Assembly (NCBI GenBank): GCA_002340305.1
Contig: DDLU01000290.1
Coordinates: forward strand, 1-21,150
DNA length: 21,150 bases
Direction: 5' to 3'
Origin: Desulfovibrio sp. UBA2564
GTDB lineage: Bacteria > Desulfobacterota > Desulfovibrionia > Desulfovibrionales > Desulfovibrionaceae
Shown here in pieces: positions 1 through 8,044 of the stretch; the first letter of the stretch is position 1, and each line of letters opens with the position of its first letter. Below the pieces are notes generated by a model. That model searched no databases and was not told the origin of the DNA. It was given only the letters and a program-made list of their open reading frames with translations. The position numbers and the translations under genes are program-made.

Positions 1-32
1 ATCTATTTTAGGACGGCTCAAATTCCTAAAAC

Positions 33-1637
33 CTAAAGAGCTTCAAACTCCAGATTTTCGATGTATTGGTGATAGTTGTCGATGCCGACGAAGTAGTTGG
101 GGTCTCGGAGAACATCTACAACGCAGATTTTTTCTGCGCGTTTGATCAGGCGGACGCAGTCTTGGCTGAGATGTACCAAATAGACTTTTTTGCCGGCTTT
201 TTCGTACATGCCGGCAATTTTATTGATCGCTTCGATTGCGGATTGGTCCATAATTCTGGAGTCTGCGAAATCGATGATGACCTTGTCCGGGTCATCCTGC
301 ACGTCGAACTTGTTCAGGAACAGGGTGGTGGAAGCAAAGAAGAGCGGACCATAAATCTGGTAGTGCTTGATTCCATGCTCATCGACCATCTTGCGGGCGC
401 GGATGCGCAGTGCATTTTCCCATGCGAAGATCAGCGCGGAGATGATTACGCCACAGATAACCGCAATGGCGAGGTCATATTTTACGGTCAGAACAGTTAC
501 CAGAATGATGACGATAACATCAGACTTGGGAATCTTGTTCATGATGTTGAATGTGCTCCACGCAAAGGTCTTGATAACCACGATGAACATTACACCGACC
601 AGTGCGGCAATGGGTACCTGTTCGATGTAGTGTGAAGTGAACATAATGAAAAAGAGCAGTGCGGAGGCAGCAATAATACCGGAAAGCCGTCCTCGACCGC
701 CGGAGGAAATGTTGATCATGCTCTGACCGATCATTGCACAGCCGCCCATTCCGCCGAACAGTCCGTTGACACAGTTTGCGATTCCCTGTGCAAAACATTC
801 ACGATTACCGTTACCGCGTGTTTCTGTGAGTTCATCTACCAGTGACAGGGTCATCAGGGACTCGATCAGGCCGATGGCAGCCAGGATCAAAGCGTAAGGA
901 GTAACAAAAACAACGGTTTCCCATGTGAATGGAACCTGCGGAATTGCAAAGGTGGGCAGGCCGCTTTTGATTCCGGTCCCGTCGTTGGACTTGATGAATG
1001 AAAGAACTGTTTGCGTATCAATCTGCATGCTGATGACCAAGATGGAGACAGAGATTATCGCAATAAGTGCTCCCGGTGCTTTGCTATGGATTTTAGGCAC
1101 GATTGTCAGGATTGCCATGGTTAGCGCAACCAGCGCAGCCATGATCCAGAGGGGCTGGCCCTGCATCCATGTTCCCTCAGCTTTGAACATGTTCAACTGG
1201 GAGAGGAAAATTACGATTGCCAGTCCGTTAACAAAACCCATCATTACGGAGTGGGGCACCATGCGAATGAATTTACCAAGGCGGAAGAAACCTGCCAGCA
1301 TCTGGAAAGTTCCGACTAAGAGTAAGGTAAAAAACAGGTACTGTACCCCGGCATATGAACCGGGACCGCCCATCGAGTTTCCTTCCATGACCAGATTGAC
1401 CATGACCACCGCCATTGCTCCGGTTGCCCCGGAGATCATGCCCGGTCTGCCGCCGATAACTGCGGTAATCAGGCACATGAGGAATGCACCGTAGAGTCCG
1501 ACCATGGGCGGTACGCCCGCAACAAAGGAGAAGGCGACAGCCTCAGGAACAAGGGCAAGGGCTACTGTCAGTCCGGAGAAAATATCTGCGCGGGTGCTGC
1601 CGCTAGAGCGGGGAATAATTGAATTGTTTGAATCCAC
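33..1637 (-). CDS. SulP family inorganic anion transporter with C-terminal STAS domain
   Basis: The 534-residue product is an inner-membrane SulP/SLC26-type permease. Residues from about 15 to 425 are a run of hydrophobic segments, starting with the family-typical stretch PEAVAFSFVAGVPPMVGLYG near residue 31. Residues about 430-525 form a cytoplasmic STAS domain (IDFADSRIMDQSAIEAI). SulP proteins carry sulfate, bicarbonate or other anions, often with proton or sodium; the substrate cannot be fixed here, although sulfate or bicarbonate would suit a sulfate reducer. The start is GTG at 1637, with AAGGAA seven bases upstream. Length is normal for the family. It is the downstream gene of a minus-strand pair with the hybrid kinase, but a terminator lies between, so it probably has its own promoter and leader. 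Confidence 0.93.
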   Translation of the reverse strand: MDSNNSIIPRSSGSTRADIFSGLTVALALVPEAVAFSFVAGVPPMVGLYGAFLMCLITAVIGGRPGMISGATGAMAVVMVNLVMEGNSMGGPGSYAGVQYLFFTLLLVGTFQMLAGFFRLGKFIRMVPHSVMMGFVNGLAIVIFLSQLNMFKAEGTWMQGQPLWIMAALVALTMAILTIVPKIHSKAPGALIAIISVSILVISMQIDTQTVLSFIKSNDGTGIKSGLPTFAIPQVPFTWETVVFVTPYALILAAIGLIESLMTLSLVDELTETRGNGNRECFAQGIANCVNGLFGGMGGCAMIGQSMINISSGGRGRLSGIIAASALLFFIMFTSHYIEQVPIAALVGVMFIVVIKTFAWSTFNIMNKIPKSDVIVIILVTVLTVKYDLAIAVICGVIISALIFAWENALRIRARKMVDEHGIKHYQIYGPLFFASTTLFLNKFDVQDDPDKVIIDFADSRIMDQSAIEAINKIAGMYEKAGKKVYLVHLSQDCVRLIKRAEKICVVDVLRDPNYFVGIDNYHQYIENLEFEAL

Positions 1638-1667
1638 GAAAATTCCTTTTAAAACTGTTTGAATTGT

Positions 1668-1707
1668 AAAAAATAAAAAAGCAGAGACCGCAGGAGGTCC
1701 CTACTGC
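1668..1707 (-). terminator. Attenuator-like hairpin plus T-tract in the SulP leader
   Basis: Read on the minus strand, GCAG and GACC arms (1704-1707 with 1681-1684; 1696-1699 with 1686-1689) enclose a six-base loop with a small asymmetric bulge. A T6-A-T6 run (1680-1668) follows at once. It ends only about 30 bases before the SulP GTG start and some 200 bases after the preceding kinase terminator, so it sits inside the SulP leader rather than at the end of a gene. A second hairpin lies just upstream at 1722-1742 (AAACTGA/TCAGTTT, perfect 7 bp). Conditional termination is inferred. Confidence 0.55.
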
Positions 1708-1842
1708 AAATAATGAAGTCAAAACTGACGCATGATCAGTTTGCAAATTTCGTATGTTGTGGTGTTCCCGTGCTAAGATATCTGCAACGAAAATGAATGC
1801 CTATACTGTGTCTATGGCGTTAATTTTTATCAAAAGCTGACT

Positions 1843-1871
1843 TTTATTGACGAGATTTGGCGCGGAGTCAA
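1843..1871 (-). promoter_or_regulatory. Candidate sigma-70 promoter for the SulP gene
   Basis: On the minus strand TTGACT (1871-1866) is followed after 17 bases by AATAAA (1848-1843). It lies between the kinase terminator and the SulP leader hairpins. The -35 is good and the -10 moderate (4 of 6). Transcription from here would give a leader of about 200 nt. Confidence 0.4.
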
Positions 1872-1897
1872 CAAATTTTTATGAAATATTGCTGCAG

Positions 1898-1943
1898 GTA
1901 AAACACCCGCAAAGAGCTTGAAGTAAGCTGATTTGCGGGTGTT
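1898..1943 (-). terminator. Terminator of the hybrid histidine kinase gene
   Basis: A perfect 12-bp stem (1902-1913 with 1932-1943, AACACCCGCAAA and its complement) is extended by an inner 5-bp AGCTT/AAGCT stem. On the minus strand the hairpin ends in a short TTTT run. It begins 33 bases after the kinase stop codon. Confidence 0.75.
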
Positions 1944-1975
1944 GCCGTGGTTGTATTGATATCGGATTAGTGTGT

Positions 1976-4528
1976 TTACAGCCTAAGCAGTTGTTTGCGC
2001 AGGATTGTTGCTTTTTGGAAAAGATCTTCGGTTTCTTTTTCTATATTTGCGTTTTCATCATTGATTATAGCAGTTTCAACTTCGGCAATCTTGGCGGTGA
2101 ATTGGGTCATTTTAAGTAAGGACGCAGTTCCGCGCAGGGAGTGCAGTAAACGCTTCATCTGCCGGATGTCCGAGGACTCCATGGCTTGCGTGAAGTTGTT
2201 AATGAATTTTTCAATGTTATTTGTGAACTTTTTCAGTTGATTATAGTAGAATTCCATGTCTCCGAAAAAGTCTTCCATGGCAGCTTCAACATCAATACCC
2301 GGCATGTCGGGGACGTTTTCAGTGTAGCCCGGATCAACTTTTTGTACAGGAAGCCAGCGGGATATCTCATGGAGCAGCAAATCCTTACTGATCGGCTTGG
2401 TCAGGTAGGCTGAGAATCCTTCCTCTTTTGCCCGGGCGGCATTTTTGCGTAAGGCGTTGGCGGATAATGCGATAATTTTAGGCAGATGATCTCCTAACTG
2501 GGCTTTAATTTTCCTTGCAGTTTCAAAGCCGTCCATATCCGGCATTTGGATATCCATTATTATGAGATCGTAGTCGTTTTCACCGACTTTGCGTATAGCT
2601 TCCCTGCCATCTGGGGCGATATCAACGGTTAGCCCGGCTGAATTAAGCATTTTTCCAACGACTTCCCGGTTGATAGCTGTGTCTTCAACAAGAAGAACCT
2701 TTGGGTCATTTGCAAAATAGGTGTTGGCCGGGCTTATTTCATGGAAACGGGCAGGAATCAGTTCTTCATTCAAACCAAGGCCGTGGGCAATATCCAGAAA
2801 TAAACGATTAGTGCGAATGGGGTGGGGGATCACTGTGCAGCCACTAAAATCGTATATATTATCAGGAGACTGAGGTGATAAACAGATAGTCAGCGGAACC
2901 TGTGCGTGAGGGGCATTGGTTGAAAATTGATTCAATATACTGGGAAGTTGTTCCATGTGCTCTTCGGCAGTGATAACTATCAAAGTGGGTAGTTCTTGCG
3001 TAGGAGTATGAGGCTTCGCCGTGTTCTTTTCGAGATCAACATCAAAACCGAATGATTCAAGTGTGATACGTGTTTGTTCTGAGAGAGGGGCGTGGTTCCC
3101 CAGCAGCAGGGCTTTATGTCCAGACCAGCGATTGGTTGCTTCGTTCGGCTCAACATCGACAGATTGCAGTGCCAGAGTGAAGCTGAATGTGCTGCCTTTG
3201 TTAAGTTCACTTTCAAGTTTCAATTCACCGCCCATAAGTTCAACAAGGCTGGAGCTGATTGCCAGACCTAAGCCTGTTCCGCCGTATTTGCGGGTAGTAG
3301 AAGTATCTGCCTGAGCAAAAGCTGAGAAGATATCAGCCTGTTTTTCCGGCTCAATACCTATTCCGGTGTCGGCGATGGAGAATGTTACCAGAAAATTGTC
3401 CTCTTCACCGGACTGCGTGGATACCTGTATGGAAATATAACCTTGGGAAGTAAATTTAGCGGCATTGCTTACGAGGTTCAGTAGCACCTGCTGTAGCCGG
3501 AGTGGATCGCCGGCAAGGCGTTGCGGAGTATCCGGACTGATTTGTACATCAATGTTGATATCTTTTGTGCTGATGGAGAAAACGGCCACATCAACAATGT
3601 TGTCAATAATGCTATCAAGGTAGAAGGGGGCGGATTCAATGACCATCTCATCGGATTCGATTTTTGAATAGTCTAATACATCGGTGAGCAGGCTGAGCAG
3701 GGATCGGGATGCAGTGTAGATGCTTTGTAAGTCGTGGATTCGTTCCGGTTTTGTTTCAGATTTTAAAAGCATATCTGAAAGGCCAATGATGGCATTCATA
3801 GGGGTACGGATTTCATGGCTCATGTTGGCAAGAAATTCACTTTTTGCTTTGCTGGATGCTTCTGCTTCTTCTTTGGCTTTTAGTGTTATCTCACGGCTTC
3901 TGTCGCCCAGCAAAAGTATCATAGTCGCAATTTGGGTAACCTGAAAGATGATTGCGGCTACATAGAGGGCCACCATTAACGTATGGGCTTCGAGCATCCC
4001 GTTGGTGCTGAGGTTAAGCCGCATACAGATCATCCAGAGAAAGTAGTAAAGGCTGATGCCCAGGTATACGAAAGAAGCTTTTTTGTGCACCGGATGGGGG
4101 CTGCGGAAAAGTTCCTGAGCGCAAAGGAATTGGCTGAAGATAACCATGCAAGCGGCAAGTGTGAAACGGAACTTTAGGTCCGGAGTTGTTATGGCATTGA
4201 TATAAAGTACTATGCATGGGAGGAAAACAGTTACTACCATTACCCACCATACCGGCTTTTTATTTAAGAAAATTCTGTGCCCACTCCAAATTATGACCGC
4301 ACTGGAGATAGAAAGCATGTTTCCAATAAAAAGGGATATGAAAAGGGGAATGTTGCCGCGCAAGGCCATGCAGGAAACTGCGAGTCCCATAAAAACACAT
4401 CCCACCCCCCACCAGCGTATGGACCTGTGTTTATCTAAGTCTTTGCCAAGCCAGAAAAGGGCTGACCCGCTGACCAAGGCTATCAGTGAGTGGGAAAGTA
4501 ATAATGTTTTTATATCCAGTTCGAACAT
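1976..4528 (-). CDS. Membrane hybrid histidine kinase (7TM-like sensor, HisKA, HATPase, pseudo-REC, REC, Hpt)
   Basis: The 850-residue product is a phosphorelay sensor kinase. Residues 8-208 hold about six or seven membrane helices with almost no periplasmic domain, so the signal is probably sensed in or near the membrane. A short coiled coil leads to HisKA (H238 in NMSHEIRTP), then HATPase with N-box N355, G1 box DTGIGI (387-392) and G2 box GGTGLGL (416-422). Residues about 468-590 look like a receiver without its acidic pocket. A true receiver follows (D659 in IIMDIQMPDMDG, K711), then a C-terminal Hpt domain (H796 in RLLHSLRGTA). All parts needed for a His-Asp-His relay are present; the final response regulator is unknown. 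The start is ATG at 4528 with AAGGAG five bases upstream. Ends in its own terminator. Confidence 0.93.
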   Translation of the reverse strand: MFELDIKTLLLSHSLIALVSGSALFWLGKDLDKHRSIRWWGVGCVFMGLAVSCMALRGNIPLFISLFIGNMLSISSAVIIWSGHRIFLNKKPVWWVMVVTVFLPCIVLYINAITTPDLKFRFTLAACMVIFSQFLCAQELFRSPHPVHKKASFVYLGISLYYFLWMICMRLNLSTNGMLEAHTLMVALYVAAIIFQVTQIATMILLLGDRSREITLKAKEEAEASSKAKSEFLANMSHEIRTPMNAIIGLSDMLLKSETKPERIHDLQSIYTASRSLLSLLTDVLDYSKIESDEMVIESAPFYLDSIIDNIVDVAVFSISTKDINIDVQISPDTPQRLAGDPLRLQQVLLNLVSNAAKFTSQGYISIQVSTQSGEEDNFLVTFSIADTGIGIEPEKQADIFSAFAQADTSTTRKYGGTGLGLAISSSLVELMGGELKLESELNKGSTFSFTLALQSVDVEPNEATNRWSGHKALLLGNHAPLSEQTRITLESFGFDVDLEKNTAKPHTPTQELPTLIVITAEEHMEQLPSILNQFSTNAPHAQVPLTICLSPQSPDNIYDFSGCTVIPHPIRTNRLFLDIAHGLGLNEELIPARFHEISPANTYFANDPKVLLVEDTAINREVVGKMLNSAGLTVDIAPDGREAIRKVGENDYDLIIMDIQMPDMDGFETARKIKAQLGDHLPKIIALSANALRKNAARAKEEGFSAYLTKPISKDLLLHEISRWLPVQKVDPGYTENVPDMPGIDVEAAMEDFFGDMEFYYNQLKKFTNNIEKFINNFTQAMESSDIRQMKRLLHSLRGTASLLKMTQFTAKIAEVETAIINDENANIEKETEDLFQKATILRKQLLRL

Positions 4529-4755
4529 AGTTGCTCCTTGCCTCTTATGTGCTGAATTTTTTAAGAGTGGCCTGTGGTGTGTTTTTTAATTGTATTTATT
4601 CAGAGCACTGTAAAGATGCTAAGTCGAAATGCCAAGAGCCTGTTTTGAGTGAAGGTCGATGTTTTGAAATATTCTAAAAAAAGGAAATAAATTTATTCTT
4701 TGCGTTTAAAAACCGCGATTAAATATCGCAAATTGTAAAATTAGCTCTGTTCCGG

Positions 4756-4784
4756 TTGACCGCACCAGATATCTGGATTAATAA
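4756..4784 (+). promoter_or_regulatory. Candidate promoter for the NSS symporter with palindromic operator in the spacer
   Basis: TTGACC (4756-4761), a 17-base spacer and TAATAA (4779-4784) form a reasonable sigma-70 promoter. The spacer contains the perfect 12-bp palindrome CCAGATATCTGG (4765-4776), a natural place for a repressor. Promoter and operator are inferred from sequence alone. A TATAAT at 4933-4938 has no matching -35 and is a weaker alternative. Confidence 0.45.
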
Positions 4785-5030
4785 ATCGCCCCCTAGGGCT
4801 ATCAGCTCCCTTCATCCTGTCTACAACATATTCTTTCCCCGTTGATAACGTCGAAACGTTTGTGCCGCAGTGTGCTTCTGTCCGGGAGGACAGGCTGAAA
4901 AGCAAGTCTCAATATCCCAAAGCCCTTTTATATATAATGGTGAATTGCCTTCTTGGCGGTTCAGGACTTTTTTATCATACTGATTCCGCATCGCTGTTGC
5001 AGGGTCGGTTTTTCAAGGAGTTACAGCACA
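4785..5030 (+). promoter_or_regulatory. Long structured leader of the NSS symporter gene
   Basis: About 240 bases separate the candidate promoter from the ATG at 5031. They hold CCCTAGGG near the expected transcription start, a 5-bp stem with CGAA tetraloop (4847-4860) and a 6-bp CTGTCC/GGACAG stem with GGGA tetraloop (4878-4893). No T-tract follows these hairpins. I could not match it to a known riboswitch; glycine riboswitch core motifs are absent. Confidence 0.35.
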
Positions 5031-6539
5031 ATGCAGAAAAGAGAAACATGGGGTTCGCGTACGGGCTTCATCATGGCCGCAGTTGGGTCCGCAATCGGAC
5101 TGGGAAACATCTGGCGTTTTCCCTACATGGTTTATGAGAATGGCGGTGGCGCATTCCTCATCCCTTATTTTGTGGCTATGCTTGCTGCGGGTATGCCTTT
5201 TATGATTCTTGAGTTTGGTCTGGGCCAGAAATTCAAAGGTTCCGTTCCCAAAGTTTTTTCTTCCATTTCCAAAAAATGGGAGTGGCTCGGCTGGTGGCAG
5301 GTTATGGTTTCCTTCATTATTACCACCTATTATGTTGTCGTCGTGGCTTGGGCCATTAACTACTTCCTGCTGGCCTTCAATCAGGGCTGGACTGCCGCTC
5401 CTAAAGAATTCTTTTTCGGTGAATTCCTCGGCCTTACTGACTCCCCCATGAACATGGGTGGAGTGCAGACTTCGATTCTCGGCGCAACTGCTGCTGCGTG
5501 GCTTATGACATTTGCGGCAGTCTTCACCGGCGTTAAGGGCGGTATTGAAAGACTCAGCAAGATCTTTATGCCCCTTCTTTTTCTGCTTGTATTTGTTTTT
5601 ATCGGTAGAGGGGTGATGCTCCCCGGTGCAGCAGACGGTCTGGAATGGCTTTTCAAGCCTGATTTCAACGCTATCATGGATGGTAAAGTCTGGGCTGACG
5701 CTTTCGGTCAGATCTTTTACAGCCTGTCCATCGGTTTTGCGATTATGATTTCCTACGCCAGCTACCTGCCTAAGGATTCCGACATCAACAACAATGCCTG
5801 CATGACCGTGTTCATCAACTGCGGTTTCAGTATCATTTCCGGTGTCATGATTTTCAGTGTACTTGGTTACATGGCTCACCAGCAGGGTGTTCCGATCAGT
5901 GAAGTTGTCGGTTCCGGTGTCGGTCTGGCCTTCATCACTCTGCCGACTGCTATTAACCTGATGCCTGCTCCGGCGTTCTTCGGGACCCTGTTCTTCCTCG
6001 CTTTGACTGTTGCCGGTTTGTCTTCCATGATCTCTCTTGCAGAGGTTGTAGTTGCTGCACTGATCGACAAAATGAACGTTTCCCGTAAGCTTGCAGCGAC
6101 AGTGCTTTGCACTCTAGGTTTTCTGGTAAGTATTGCTTTCACCACCGGTGGTGGACTGCTCCTTCTTGATATTGTTGACCATTTCATCAACAACTTCGGT
6201 ATCCTCATGGGCGGGCTGATTGAGATCGTCTTCATCGCATGGTTTTGCAGACTCGAAGACCTGCGCAATCATGTTAACCTCACTTCCGAGATTAAAGTTG
6301 GTGCGCTTTGGTTGAACAGTCTGCGTTTTGTTGTTCCTGCAATGCTCGCATTCATGCTGGTTTCCAACTTTATCAGCGATCTTTCCGAGAATTATGGCGG
6401 ATATTCTACCACGGCTACAGTTGCATTTGGTTGGTCCACACTTGTGGTCTGCCTGATTTTCGGCCTTGTTTGTGCCCGTAGCGAAGGGAACTTCGTAAAT
6501 GTGACCGGTATTAATAGAAACTTTCTGAGATGGAGTTAG
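5031..6539 (+). CDS. Sodium-dependent NSS-family amino acid symporter
   Basis: The 502-residue product is a LeuT-fold neurotransmitter:sodium symporter family protein in the inner membrane. The first helix carries the hallmark GSAIGLGNIWRFPY (residues 19-32), which in LeuT helps form the sodium and substrate sites, followed by ENGGGAFLIPYF. About 11-12 membrane helices span the rest. The start is ATG at 5031 with GGAG upstream; an in-frame TTG at 4953 is rejected because it lacks a ribosome-binding site and encodes an unconserved-looking extension. Partnered with a 31-residue MetS-type peptide starting 2 bases after the stop, as in MetP/MetS pairs. The amino acid carried is not determined; methionine and alanine are known for MetPS. 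Confidence 0.93.
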   Translation: MQKRETWGSRTGFIMAAVGSAIGLGNIWRFPYMVYENGGGAFLIPYFVAMLAAGMPFMILEFGLGQKFKGSVPKVFSSISKKWEWLGWWQVMVSFIITTYYVVVVAWAINYFLLAFNQGWTAAPKEFFFGEFLGLTDSPMNMGGVQTSILGATAAAWLMTFAAVFTGVKGGIERLSKIFMPLLFLLVFVFIGRGVMLPGAADGLEWLFKPDFNAIMDGKVWADAFGQIFYSLSIGFAIMISYASYLPKDSDINNNACMTVFINCGFSIISGVMIFSVLGYMAHQQGVPISEVVGSGVGLAFITLPTAINLMPAPAFFGTLFFLALTVAGLSSMISLAEVVVAALIDKMNVSRKLAATVLCTLGFLVSIAFTTGGGLLLLDIVDHFINNFGILMGGLIEIVFIAWFCRLEDLRNHVNLTSEIKVGALWLNSLRFVVPAMLAFMLVSNFISDLSENYGGYSTTATVAFGWSTLVVCLIFGLVCARSEGNFVNVTGINRNFLRWS

Positions 6540-6541
6540 AT

Positions 6542-6637
6542 ATGGAAACTTCAGCGATAATCATGATGATTTTCGGTTTGGCTATTACCTGGGGTGGAGC
6601 AAGCCTCTGCTTTCGTATAGCTTTTAAAAATCAGTAA
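6542..6637 (+). CDS. MetS-type small subunit of the NSS transporter (31 residues)
   Basis: This very small gene encodes a single membrane helix (METSAIIMMIFGLAITWGG, then ASLCFRIAFKNQ). The pattern of T-S-A-I-I-M-M-I-F-G followed by T-W-G-G matches what I know of MetS family NSS transporter small subunits, first described beside MetP of Corynebacterium. GGAG at 6532-6535 is inside the last codons of the symporter gene, six bases before this ATG, and the gap between the genes is 2 bases, so translation is probably coupled. A terminator follows. In MetPS the small subunit is needed for transport; that it does the same here is inferred. Confidence 0.85.
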   Translation: METSAIIMMIFGLAITWGGASLCFRIAFKNQ

Positions 6638-6660
6638 GTAATAGCAACATAGGATAAATT

Positions 6661-6696
6661 AAGCCCTTCTGCGCTTTTGCGTGGGAGGGCTTTTTT
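6661..6696 (+). terminator. Terminator of the NSS-MetS operon
   Basis: AAGCCCT (6661-6667) pairs with AGGGCTT (6686-6692) and runs into a T6 tract at 6691-6696. It begins 23 bases after the MetS stop, the expected place for a Rho-independent terminator. Confidence 0.85.
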
Positions 6697-6846
6697 GCGT
6701 TCAGGGTCAGCCCAAATTTTCGCAAGTGTTCAAGATGTTTTCGTAAAGCGTAATCCAGTAAAAAACTTGCCTAAAAAACGATTGTGAATGTAACCTGTTA
6801 TTCGCAATTTTGTGACTCTTTGGTGGTGTTTGCGTTTATATCTGTC

Positions 6847-6882
6847 TGTAACAACAGATTTAATTTAATTCTGTTTGTTACA
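6847..6882 (+). promoter_or_regulatory. Inverted repeat just upstream of the PotD-like gene
   Basis: TGTAACAACAGA (6847-6858) and TCTGTTTGTTACA (6870-6882) are complementary apart from one bulged base, around an AT-only centre. The repeat ends 17 bases before the ATG and 7 before the ribosome-binding site. It could be an operator or a 5' UTR hairpin that limits translation. No sharper identification is possible. Confidence 0.45.
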
Positions 6883-6899
6883 TAAATATGGAGTGTGTC

Positions 6900-7958
6900 A
6901 TGAAAAGAATTCTAGTTTTTGCATTGCTTACAGTGTTTGCTCTGGCCGGAACCGCTCAGGCAGAGACCCTGAAACTGTTAACCTGGAAAGGTTATGCACC
7001 TCAGGAATTGATCGATACCTTTGAAAAGGAAACCGGAATTAAAGTTGAGGTCACTTTTTCCAACAATGAGGAAATGATAGCCAAGTTGCGGGCCACCCGT
7101 GGCGCAGGTTTTGACCTTGCACAGCCCTCTCAGGACCGAATCTCTTACGTACAGAAAAAATACAAGCTCTATCAGGCTATGGATTATTCCAAGCTTGATT
7201 CCAGCCTGTTCATTCCTTCCATGCTTAGCGCAGTTAAAGCTAACACCCTTGTTAAAGACCAATCATACGCAGCACCTTTCTGCTGGGGTACTTCCGGTCT
7301 GATTGTAAATAACGACAAGGCTCCGGGTGTTGATTCCTTTAAAGCTCTCATCGATCCCAAATACAAGGGCCGCGTAAGCTATCGCCTCAAGAGACCGACT
7401 CTGATCGCCATAGGCTTTGCTCTCGGTTATGATCCTTATGCACTTTACGATAAGCCCAAAGAATACAAGGCCATGCTCGACAAGATTGCCGAGACCCTGA
7501 TTGAAGCCAAGCCTATTGTGAAAAACTACTGGGCTAACGGAGATTCCCTGCTGGAATCCATGCGTTCCGGTGAAGTCTTTGTAGCCATGGCTTGGGATGC
7601 CGGTGGATGGAAGCTCCATCACGATAATAAAGCTATCGATTTCAAGGCCCCTAAAGAAGGCGCACTTGGCTGGATCGATACTTTTGCCATTCCCGCCAAA
7701 GCTAAAAACGTTGAAGCTGCTTACAAGTGGATCAACTTTATGATGAAGCCTGAGAATTCAGGTTACTTCTCCTCCAAGGAAAAGTACGCCACTGCTTCCG
7801 CAGATGCCCTTAAGTTTACCGAAAAGGCTGTTGCAGATAACTTTGCCCGCTCTTTCCCGCAGGAAGTTATCAATAACATCAAGTGGTATCCTCCGGTCCC
7901 TGCCAAGCTGGAAAGCATGGAAGGTAAGACCCTCGATAAGATCAAAGCTGCCAACTAA
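6900..7958 (+). CDS. PotD/PotF-type periplasmic solute-binding protein of an ABC importer
   Basis: The 352-residue precursor has a Sec signal peptide (MKRILVFALLTVFALAGTAQA, cleaved after A21) and no lipobox, so it is a soluble periplasmic protein. It belongs to the spermidine/putrescine-binding branch: LLTWKGY near the mature N-terminus, PFCWGTSGLIVN in the middle, MAWDAGGW and GWIDTFAIPAKAKN in the second lobe. From my memory of E. coli PotD, the aromatic residues and the WxD aspartate of the pocket have counterparts. The acidic pair that holds the polyamine amino groups (D168, E171) falls in a basic stretch (YRLKRPTL), so the ligand may not be a polyamine. Start ATG 6900 is preferred over ATG 6888 because GGAG lies at 6890-6893. 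First gene of a four-gene operon. Confidence 0.88.
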   Translation: MKRILVFALLTVFALAGTAQAETLKLLTWKGYAPQELIDTFEKETGIKVEVTFSNNEEMIAKLRATRGAGFDLAQPSQDRISYVQKKYKLYQAMDYSKLDSSLFIPSMLSAVKANTLVKDQSYAAPFCWGTSGLIVNNDKAPGVDSFKALIDPKYKGRVSYRLKRPTLIAIGFALGYDPYALYDKPKEYKAMLDKIAETLIEAKPIVKNYWANGDSLLESMRSGEVFVAMAWDAGGWKLHHDNKAIDFKAPKEGALGWIDTFAIPAKAKNVEAAYKWINFMMKPENSGYFSSKEKYATASADALKFTEKAVADNFARSFPQEVINNIKWYPPVPAKLESMEGKTLDKIKAAN

Positions 7959-7986
7959 GCACTGCTTTTGAAATGTGATTCCTTGC

Positions 7987-8015
7987 GGCGGAGAGTCTTC
8001 GGACTCTCCGCCTTT
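7987..8015 (+). terminator. Intra-operon hairpin between binding-protein and ATPase genes
   Basis: GGCGGAGAGTC (7987-7997) and GACTCTCCGCC (8002-8012) form a perfect 11-bp stem closed by a TTCG tetraloop, followed by TTTGTTCAATTT. The weak T-tract suggests partial termination or a 3' stabiliser, either of which would give more binding protein than membrane components. The fold is certain; the role is inferred. Confidence 0.7.
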
Positions 8016-8044
8016 GTTCAATTTATTACTTCGGACGATGTTCC

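Noticed and set aside
66..635. 189-codon plus-strand open frame
   Set aside because: It is antisense to the SulP gene, has no ribosome-binding site, and its product looks like no known protein.
4953..5030. Upstream TTG start for the NSS symporter
   Set aside because: The ATG at 5031 has a ribosome-binding site and begins the family-conserved N-terminus.
4785..5030. Glycine riboswitch before the NSS gene
   Set aside because: The conserved glycine aptamer core motifs are not present; only simple tetraloop hairpins are seen.
5013..5879. 288-codon minus-strand open frame
   Set aside because: Antisense to the NSS symporter gene, which has clear family motifs; composition is not protein-like.
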